DNA from: Bryobacterales bacterium
GTDB taxonomy: Bacteria; Cyanobacteriota; Vampirovibrionia; Obscuribacterales; Obscuribacteraceae
Direction of reading: 5' to 3'
NCBI GenBank assembly: GCA_903970295.1
Contig: CAJCHQ010000157.1
Location: forward strand, 1-5,397
Length of the DNA: 5,397 nucleotides
Shown in pieces: positions 1-4,573 of this stretch. Both the position numbers and the translations under genes were made by a program. How positions within the stretch are numbered: position 1 is the first letter of the stretch; each line of letters opens with the position of its first letter. The notes under the pieces are model-generated. The model was not told where the DNA came from. It was given only the letters and a program-made list of their open reading frames with translations, and did not search any database.

Positions 1-163
1 TTTCGTGGTGGACAATGCCGGCCACGGCGTATCGCAATTAGGCTGCGCACCGCACTTGCTGCGCGAGTACTTCGACCATCCAGACAAAGCATTGGCCGCA
101 GAATGCCTGAAGGATATTCCGCGCAGCGGATTTCAAATCAACGCCGCTGGCCCCCACCCCTGA
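1..163 (+). CDS. Alpha/beta hydrolase, C-terminal 53 residues (5' end outside window)
   Basis: The reading frame beginning at base 2 runs open to a TGA at 161-163. It encodes the tail of a protein containing VVDNAGHGVSQLGC followed by a short helical segment. The strand-then-NAGHG pattern is the usual setting of the catalytic histidine in alpha/beta hydrolases of the TAP/proline-iminopeptidase-like group. In that group, a Cys and a hydrophobic helix after the His are also common at the C-terminus. The nucleophile and acid residues lie outside the window, so substrate and class (peptidase, esterase) cannot be decided. The next ORF starts 9 bp after the stop, which suggests cotranscription with an ABC ATPase gene. 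A hydrolase followed by a NatA-type ATPase and a permease is an arrangement I recall from proteobacterial exporter operons. By my count this stretch is about 59% G+C. Confidence 0.72.
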   Translation, partial: FVVDNAGHGVSQLGCAPHLLREYFDHPDKALAAECLKDIPRSGFQINAAGPHP

Positions 164-168
164 GAGAG
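162..168 (+). promoter_or_regulatory. Shine-Dalgarno-like GAGAGAG overlapping upstream stop codon
   Basis: A purine run GAGAGAG overlaps the hydrolase stop codon and ends 4 nt before the ATG at 173. Its position supports that ATG and suggests translational coupling of the two reading frames. The match to the anti-SD core is partial. Confidence 0.45.
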
Positions 169-172
169 TGCA

Positions 173-484
173 ATGATTCAAGTTGATTCGGTGGAAAAAC
201 AATTCGGTAACGTGAAAGCGCTCGCAGGGGTCAGCTTCACTGCGAGCGACGGGAAAACAACCGCGTTGCTGGGACCAAACGGCGCCGGGAAAACGACGCT
301 GCTGCGACTATTGATCGGTCTGCTGCACCGTGACCGCGGCAATATCAGTATCGATGGCATGGACCCCGCACGTGACCCTATTGCCGTGCGCAAAAATATC
401 GGCTTTCTGACCGACCAGTTCGGCCTATATGATCGCCTCACCACACGCGAGCATCTGGTTTATTTTGGCGAACTCAACGACATG
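173..484 (+). pseudogene. ABC transporter ATP-binding subunit, N-terminal fragment (NatA-like)
   Basis: These 104 codons encode the first beta-sheet, Walker A (Lys40, Thr41) and the Q-loop region of an ABC-2 exporter ATPase. The segment around FLTDQFGLYDRLT (79-91), followed by TREH and YFGEL, is typical of the NatA/drug-exporter subgroup, in which the Q-loop is followed by xLYxxLTxRE. The frame then leaves the family abruptly, before the helical domain, LSGGQ signature, Walker B, D-loop and switch His. An intact member would be roughly 240-310 residues and be followed by an ABC-2 permease. Neither is present here. The fragment has a normal start and is tightly linked to the upstream hydrolase. 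Confidence 0.8.
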
Positions 485-2044
485 ACCTGTAGAGTGGCTA
501 ACACTCTGACGAAATTGGGTGTCAAACCGGGAGATGCAGTTGGTATTTACATGCCAATGGTACCGGAAGTGGTGGCAGTATTGCTCGGCTGTTTGAAACA
601 TGGGGCGGTGGCTGTGCCGGTATTCAGCGGTTATGGCGCTTCCGCTCTGCTTAGCCGTCTCGCCGATTCGGAAGCAAAAGTGTTATTTACTGCCGACTCC
701 GGTTTGCGCAAAGGCAAAGTCATCCACATAAAAGATGATGCCGACGAAGCAGCCAACGCATTGCCTAATTTGCGGCATGTGATTGTGCTCAAGCATGGTG
801 ACACCGATGTCGACTGGGACCGGACCAGAGACTACTGGTTCCATGATGTAGTTGACGCTTGCAAGCCTGCCGAAACTAATGTTGATTTGCCAGCCGAGCA
901 CCCTTCCATGTATCTTTACACCTCGGGCACGACCGGTAATCCTAAGGGTACAGTGCATACACATGCTGGTGCCCTGGCTCAAGTGGCCAAAGAACTGGGA
1001 TTCGGATTTGACGTCAGACCCAGCGATGTTTTCTTCTGGGTCACCGATATCGGCTGGATGATGGGACCCTGGGAAATGTTGGGAGTGCTTTTCTGGGGCG
1101 GAACCCTCGTGATTTTCGAAGGTGCACCTAATTATCCGCAGCCCGATAGACTCTGGGAAATAGTGGAAAAGCGCAAAGTCAATACTCTTGGTGTCAGTCC
1201 GACTGCTATTCGTGTGCTCAAAGCGAGCGGAGAAGAGTGGGTGAAGAAGCACGACCTGAGTTCGCTGCGCCTGCTTGGCTCGACGGGAGAACCATGGGAC
1301 GAAGAAAGCTATATGTGGTTTTTCGATAAAGTGGGAGGCAAACGTTGCCCGATTATCAACATCTCGGGCGGCACTGAAGTGATTGGCGGATTACTTTTGC
1401 CACTGCCTCTCATGCCTCTGAAAGCTTGCTCACTGGGGGGACCCGGCTTGGGAATGGATGTCGATGTATTCGACGAATCCGGTCAGAGCGTTTCTAATGC
1501 CATCGGCCATCTGGTTTGCAAAAAGCCTAGTCCGTCTATGACCAAAGGCTTTCTCAAAGATCCGGATCGCTATATCGACACCTACTTCAGCAAATTTCCT
1601 GATGTCTGGTATCACGGTGATTGGGCTAAAGTCGATGAGGACGGGCAATGGTTTCTTTACGGGCGTTCGGATGACACAATCAAAGTCTCTGGCAAACGGG
1701 TCGGCCCCGGCGAAATAGAGTCGATTTTGATCGAGCACGTCAAAGTGACCGAGTCGGCCACGATCGGCGTGCCGCACGAGGTAAAGGGTGAAGGGCTGGT
1801 TTGCTTCGTAGTTCTGATGCCTGGCGAAAATTACAGCGAAGATCTGGAGACCGAACTGACAGCCATGATCGGACAGCGCCTGGGCTCTGTCCTGAAACCG
1901 GAAAAAATTGTGCCGGTATCAGCATTGCCCAAGACGCGTTCAGGAAAAATCGTGCGCGGCGCGATTCGTCGTCGATATCTGGGCGAGCCCTCAGGCGACG
2001 TCTCGTCGATCGAAAATCCGGAAGCGCTCGATCACATCCGCTAA
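173..2044 (+). CDS. Chimeric ORF: truncated NatA-type ABC ATPase joined in frame to 5'-truncated acetyl/acyl-CoA synthetase
   Basis: This 623-codon ORF joins two unrelated families. Residues 1-104 are the start of an ABC-2/NatA-type exporter ATPase, with Walker A GPNGAGKTT at 34-42. From about residue 105 the protein is an AMP-forming acyl-CoA synthetase related to acetyl-CoA synthetase (carboxylate + ATP + CoA to acyl-CoA + AMP + PPi). Visible synthetase motifs are the P-loop TSGTTGNPKG (250-259), STGEPW (370-375), GGTE (399-402), HGDW (481-484), the hinge GRSDDTIKVSGKR (497-509) and PKTRSGK, with catalytic and likely acetylatable Lys592. The ABC signature, Walker B and H-loop are missing. 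The synthetase lacks its N-terminal domain and the first strand/helix of the core, normally about 100 residues or more. Neither half is likely to keep its native function as encoded. The total length happens to approach that of a normal synthetase, so length-based annotation would hide the problem. The stop lies 3 bp from the convergent kinase stop. I am sure of both family calls and of the mismatch, but not of its cause (genomic fusion or assembly artefact). Confidence 0.85.
   Translation: MIQVDSVEKQFGNVKALAGVSFTASDGKTTALLGPNGAGKTTLLRLLIGLLHRDRGNISIDGMDPARDPIAVRKNIGFLTDQFGLYDRLTTREHLVYFGELNDMTCRVANTLTKLGVKPGDAVGIYMPMVPEVVAVLLGCLKHGAVAVPVFSGYGASALLSRLADSEAKVLFTADSGLRKGKVIHIKDDADEAANALPNLRHVIVLKHGDTDVDWDRTRDYWFHDVVDACKPAETNVDLPAEHPSMYLYTSGTTGNPKGTVHTHAGALAQVAKELGFGFDVRPSDVFFWVTDIGWMMGPWEMLGVLFWGGTLVIFEGAPNYPQPDRLWEIVEKRKVNTLGVSPTAIRVLKASGEEWVKKHDLSSLRLLGSTGEPWDEESYMWFFDKVGGKRCPIINISGGTEVIGGLLLPLPLMPLKACSLGGPGLGMDVDVFDESGQSVSNAIGHLVCKKPSPSMTKGFLKDPDRYIDTYFSKFPDVWYHGDWAKVDEDGQWFLYGRSDDTIKVSGKRVGPGEIESILIEHVKVTESATIGVPHEVKGEGLVCFVVLMPGENYSEDLETELTAMIGQRLGSVLKPEKIVPVSALPKTRSGKIVRGAIRRRYLGEPSGDVSSIENPEALDHIR
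479..493 (+). other. Fusion junction between ABC ATPase and acyl-CoA synthetase sequence
   Basis: Up to residues FGELND (98-103), the sequence fits an ABC ATPase. From CRVANTLTKLGVKPGD (starting at residue 106), it fits the helix and turn that open the nucleotide-binding core of acetyl-CoA synthetases, where RVAN-L--LGV--GD is the normal pattern. The switch must therefore fall within codons 103-107. No terminal repeats, target duplication or transposase remnant is visible around it. The reading frame is maintained. Confidence 0.75.
485..2044 (+). pseudogene. Acetyl/acyl-CoA synthetase, 5'-truncated (AMP-binding superfamily)
   Basis: About 519 residues of an Acs-like enzyme remain, from the RVAN helix of the core to the C-terminal lid domain. 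GLRKGKVI (177-184) corresponds to the Acs segment whose basic residues contact the CoA phosphate. The A5 motif reads ISGGTEVIGG (397-406) instead of the WWQTETGG of classical AcsA. On a motif alignment, Gly399 occupies the position of the acyl-pocket Trp (Trp414 of Salmonella Acs), so the intact enzyme may accept acids larger than acetate. The lid carries GRSDDTIK and the SGK lysine (Lys592), so the adenylation and thioester-forming residues of the C-terminal part are intact. The missing N-terminus includes the Acs N-terminal domain. An intact homologue in the same genome would be expected at about 620-650 residues. Confidence 0.75.
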
Positions 2045-2047
2045 GGT

Positions 2048-4135
2048 CTATCGCGGACTGCCGAGTATTGCATTGACGTCTGTCGCAGTGGCAGGCTCGC
2101 GAACTCTCACCTTGATGGGCGCCAGTTCTGCCTTCATGCTGGCGACGTCCTGTCCTGCCAGCGTGCTGATTTTCAGTAAATTGATTGGCAATTTTTTTAT
2201 GGTCGTCAGGCACTCTTTAGTCAGCTTTGGACATTCGTAAAGAGTTAGTTCTTCTAAATTCGGCAACTCTGTCAGTACCGCTAAATCCTGGTCACTAAGC
2301 GCGTTGTGACTCAAATTGAGGCTCTGTAATTGTTTAAGCGGTGCCAGCACTTTGACGTTGGCTGCGATCTCGCAATTATCCAGAGTCAGCTTTTTCAGAT
2401 TCTTACTCGACTGCAGCAAAAGCAGCAAGTGGTCGACTTGTTTCAGATCGTGGAATTCGATTTCTGTCATTAGTTTCAAGCGCTTCAGCTTGAGAATTCC
2501 ACTGGTGTCGATCTGAGCCGATCTCAGTGCCAGTTTGCTCAGGTTAGGCAGTTTATTAATAGTTTCGATAGCACTGTTATTTAAAGTGTTGGGCGCAATA
2601 ATTTGCAGTCTGGTCAGAGAGCTCATCGGAATTAGATTTTTCAGACCGTCGTTTGTCAACACTGCTTGCGAACGGGAAAAATCTACTCCCACTAATTCAT
2701 CATTTTTGAAACAACGAAAGTAAGCGGGGTTGGCAGTCAAGGTCGAATACGGAAAAATATCCAGGCCCTGAAAATTGTCGAAATAGACTTTTCCACAGAG
2801 GAGTGGATCATGCACGGGCAGATAATGGTCGTCCTTGTCTACCGACGCAGTACCCGATATCTCGCCCAGAGGGACGCTGCCGAAATCGAACAGGCGCCAT
2901 GAAGCTCCTGTTTCGTGCTTAGAAAAAGGTTGACTGCGGGGTGGCAACCGATCTGTCGGTTTAATTAATTCTGCCGCAACCTGTGAGTATATTTCTTGGC
3001 TGGATGCGGCAGGCGCCTGCACCACCCGCGGTGATTCTGTCAGGCACGCCAAAAAATAACCGGTAGCCAGGGTGCCTGCCAAAACCAGCGCTGCCACAAT
3101 TAGCAGGCGCGGATTTTCGATTCTTCTTTTTTGTGGAGGCGGTTCTGGTTCCCCGCATGCGCCCAGAAGCGCTGGTCTGTTGGCGGCGATTCGTTCTATA
3201 TCTGTGGCTAATTGATCCAATGAACGATAGCGATTGCGCGGATCTTTCTCCAGCAGTTTCGCTACCATCGCTTCCAGATCTGCCGGAAATTCTTGGCCCA
3301 GTGTCGCTTCCTTCAAAGTCGGCGGCTTATCTGATTGATGTTGCATCATCGTGCTTAAGGCCGTGTCGCCGAAAAATGGCGGCAGCCCAGTTAAAGCTTC
3401 AAAAAGGACGCAACCGACTGAATAAATGTCGGAGCGCAGGTCAATGGCTCGCCCCAAACATTGTTCTGGACTCATGTAAAACGGCGTGCCGAAGATCTCA
3501 CCTGTGCGTGTCAGGGCAATGGTTTCGTGATCTTCTCCATCTAGTTTTTTGGCGATGCCGAAATCGACGATCTTGACTTTGAGCGACTGCGGGGATCCGT
3601 AATCAGCAATGATCAAATTGCTCGGTTTGATATCTCGGTGGACGATGCCTTTGTCATGGGCGTAGCTCAAACCCCCGCAAAGTTGACGAAAAATAATCGT
3701 CACCATATCTAGTGGCAATGCTCCCCGCTCTTTAATGATCGCTGACAGAGTGCGACCCGCCGCCAAATCCATGACGAAGAACGGTTGTGCTTCCTCGATA
3801 AGACCAAAGTCGTGCACTTTGACCAGGGCCGGATGATCGAGAAGGGCGGCCGCTTTTGCCTCTTTTTGAAAGCGTCGCCAGGAAACGTCTGAAACCCGGG
3901 ACGTACGCAAAGTTTTCAGTGCCTGCTCCCGTTTAAGGAAGATTTGTTCGACTTTGTATACTGCTCCCATACCCCCTTCGCCGAGCAGGGCGATAACGCG
4001 ATAACGTCCTTCGACAATTTGGTTAAGAGGCAAGAGTGCAGCATCCGGGGCTTTGATCACCCGAGTTGGGGATTCGGAAACGTCGGTTTGACCGACGGCT
4101 GATACAAAACGTGTTTTTTCACCGACGTCGTCCAC
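2048..4135 (-). CDS. Membrane-anchored Ser/Thr protein kinase (PknB type) with C-terminal leucine-rich repeats
   Basis: This 695-residue kinase should phosphorylate Ser/Thr of cytoplasmic targets. The domain spans about residues 43-315 and is complete: glycine loop GEGGMG (52-57), Lys74, Glu92, HRDIKPSN (166-173), DFG (191-193), TGEIFGTP activation segment and SPE (222-224). A Pro/basic linker (about 330-343) precedes one transmembrane helix (about 344-365). The basic residues on the N-terminal side predict kinase inside and C-terminus outside. Residues 366-480 match nothing I know and contain Cys448 and Cys475. From 481 to about 675 come roughly eight LRR units of 23-26 residues, a likely ligand or protein-binding sensor. 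The start is GTG; an in-frame TGA lies at 4178-4180 with no other usual start codon between. A GAGG (complement of 4148-4151) sits 12 nt upstream, slightly far. It diverges from a second kinase gene and converges with the chimeric ORF. The ligand and substrates are unknown. Confidence 0.9.
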   Translation of the reverse strand: MDDVGEKTRFVSAVGQTDVSESPTRVIKAPDAALLPLNQIVEGRYRVIALLGEGGMGAVYKVEQIFLKREQALKTLRTSRVSDVSWRRFQKEAKAAALLDHPALVKVHDFGLIEEAQPFFVMDLAAGRTLSAIIKERGALPLDMVTIIFRQLCGGLSYAHDKGIVHRDIKPSNLIIADYGSPQSLKVKIVDFGIAKKLDGEDHETIALTRTGEIFGTPFYMSPEQCLGRAIDLRSDIYSVGCVLFEALTGLPPFFGDTALSTMMQHQSDKPPTLKEATLGQEFPADLEAMVAKLLEKDPRNRYRSLDQLATDIERIAANRPALLGACGEPEPPPQKRRIENPRLLIVAALVLAGTLATGYFLACLTESPRVVQAPAASSQEIYSQVAAELIKPTDRLPPRSQPFSKHETGASWRLFDFGSVPLGEISGTASVDKDDHYLPVHDPLLCGKVYFDNFQGLDIFPYSTLTANPAYFRCFKNDELVGVDFSRSQAVLTNDGLKNLIPMSSLTRLQIIAPNTLNNSAIETINKLPNLSKLALRSAQIDTSGILKLKRLKLMTEIEFHDLKQVDHLLLLLQSSKNLKKLTLDNCEIAANVKVLAPLKQLQSLNLSHNALSDQDLAVLTELPNLEELTLYECPKLTKECLTTIKKLPINLLKISTLAGQDVASMKAELAPIKVRVREPATATDVNAILGSPR
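2111..2695 (-). repeat. Coding repeat: about eight leucine-rich repeat units
   Basis: Within the minus-strand kinase, units start at about residues 481, 507, 531, 555, 579, 603, 626 and 651, giving a period of 23-26 residues. The clearest units read NLKKLTLDNCEI, LQSLNLSHNAL and NLEELTLYECPKL, which follow the LxxLxLxxN/CxL core. The first and last units are degenerate. The variable residues and longer-than-22 period resemble the cysteine-containing/RI-like LRR classes more than the 24-residue plant receptor type, but the class cannot be fixed by eye. Confidence 0.78.
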
Positions 4136-4442
4136 TTTGTTGCCAAACCTCGCCCCGCACTTTTCATATACCCGGATTCAAACTCAAACGCTACAATATC
4201 TTGGGAGAACATCATCAATCTTGGCCAAGCTGCGACCACTCTCGCCGCCCAGAATCATCGATCTTGAAGTCTACTGATCGTTCTAGAAATCAAAAATATT
4301 TCTGGCTAGATGCCTGGGTGGATGACAAATATGCCACTACAGGCGGTGTAATTATGGGCTTTCTTATCGGCCTTTCTCAGGCGATTTGGTTCAGGCTGGT
4401 GCGCAACGTCTGCTCAACAATTTGGCTAAATCTCCAGTCGTT

Positions 4443-4462
4443 TAACAACTCTATAACAACTC
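4443..4462 (+). repeat. Tandem 9-bp direct repeat TAACAACTC, 11-bp period
   Basis: TAACAACTC occurs at 4443-4451 and again, identically, at 4454-4462, with 2 bp between. The 11-bp offset is one helical turn, the geometry bound by OmpR/PhoB-type response regulators. The TTAACA-N5-ATAACA reading within it resembles Bacillus PhoP sites, and cyanobacterial Pho boxes have the same 11-bp period. Its location about 110-130 bp upstream of the plus-strand kinase fits an operator, but only two units are present and no matching promoter was identified. Confidence 0.4.
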
Positions 4463-4469
4463 GCCCTGG

Positions 4470-4488
4470 CTCAAGAATTACTCTTGAG
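4470..4488. promoter_or_regulatory. Perfect inverted repeat CTCAAGA-N5-TCTTGAG
   Basis: Arms at 4470-4476 and 4482-4488 are exact reverse complements separated by ATTAC. It could be a dimeric repressor operator or a small hairpin in the 5' leader of the plus-strand kinase. No T-run follows on either strand, so it is not a typical intrinsic terminator. Confidence 0.4.
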
Positions 4489-4550
4489 TTCTGCTGAATG
4501 CGTCAATCCTAACTCAATTAGTAAAAGTTCGTACTCAATCGCAGGCCGCT

Positions 4551-4554
4551 GGAG
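4551..4554 (+). promoter_or_regulatory. Shine-Dalgarno-like GGAG that bears on the start of the second kinase
   Basis: GGAG lies 19 nt before the ATG at 4574, which is too far for it. It lies only 7 nt before an in-frame TTG at 4562. If that TTG is used, the protein gains four residues at the N-terminus. No SD-like sequence sits at normal distance from the ATG. Confidence 0.35.
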
Positions 4555-4573
4555 ACTCTTTTTGTCAGTTAGT

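Larger units (their letters stand above)
4136..4573. promoter_or_regulatory. Divergent intergenic region between two kinase genes
   Basis: This 438-bp region separates the GTG of the minus-strand kinase from the ATG of the plus-strand kinase, so it should hold both promoters. I see no convincing -35/-10 pair on either strand. It contains several short symmetric or repeated elements: CTTGGCCAAG (perfect palindrome, 4220-4229), a near-repeat ATCATC(A/G)ATCTTG at 4211-4223 and 4254-4266, a tandem TAACAACTC repeat, and an inverted repeat at 4470-4488. ACTCAA also occurs at 4512-4517 and 4533-4538. Open frames crossing it lack ribosome sites and family resemblance. Confidence 0.55.

Noticed and set aside
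178..444. Open frame on the minus strand, 88 codons
   Set aside because: It lies wholly inside the ABC ATPase fragment on the other strand, has no family resemblance, and is a shadow of that coding sequence.
479..493. Mobile-element insertion as cause of the chimeric ORF
   Set aside because: No transposase, terminal inverted repeat or target-site duplication is visible at the junction, and the joined part is an ordinary enzyme gene.
683..1252. Open frame on the minus strand, 189 codons
   Set aside because: It is antisense to the conserved P-loop and core motifs of the synthetase. Its composition (many His/Cys, no motif) is that of a shadow frame.
1740..2213. Open frame on the minus strand, 157 codons, spanning both stop codons
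   Set aside because: It overlaps the conserved synthetase C-terminus and the kinase LRR end in other frames, with low-complexity Arg/Ser-rich translation and no recognisable domain.
4264..4292. Possible -35 TTGAAG with a 17-bp spacer
   Set aside because: The hexamer at the -10 position (AAATCA) does not resemble TATAAT, so a promoter call is not supported.
4285..4303. AT-rich inverted repeat AGAAAT-N7-ATTTCT
   Set aside because: The 6-bp AT-rich stem is weak, lacks a following T-run and is easily expected by chance in this AT-richer stretch.
4066..4497. Plus-strand frame of 143 codons entering the intergenic region, with an inner ATG at 4354 giving a short hydrophobic peptide
   Set aside because: Its first part is antisense to the kinase start. 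The inner ATG has only a weak GGCGG upstream, and the 48-residue product shows no convincing membrane-protein or toxin pattern.
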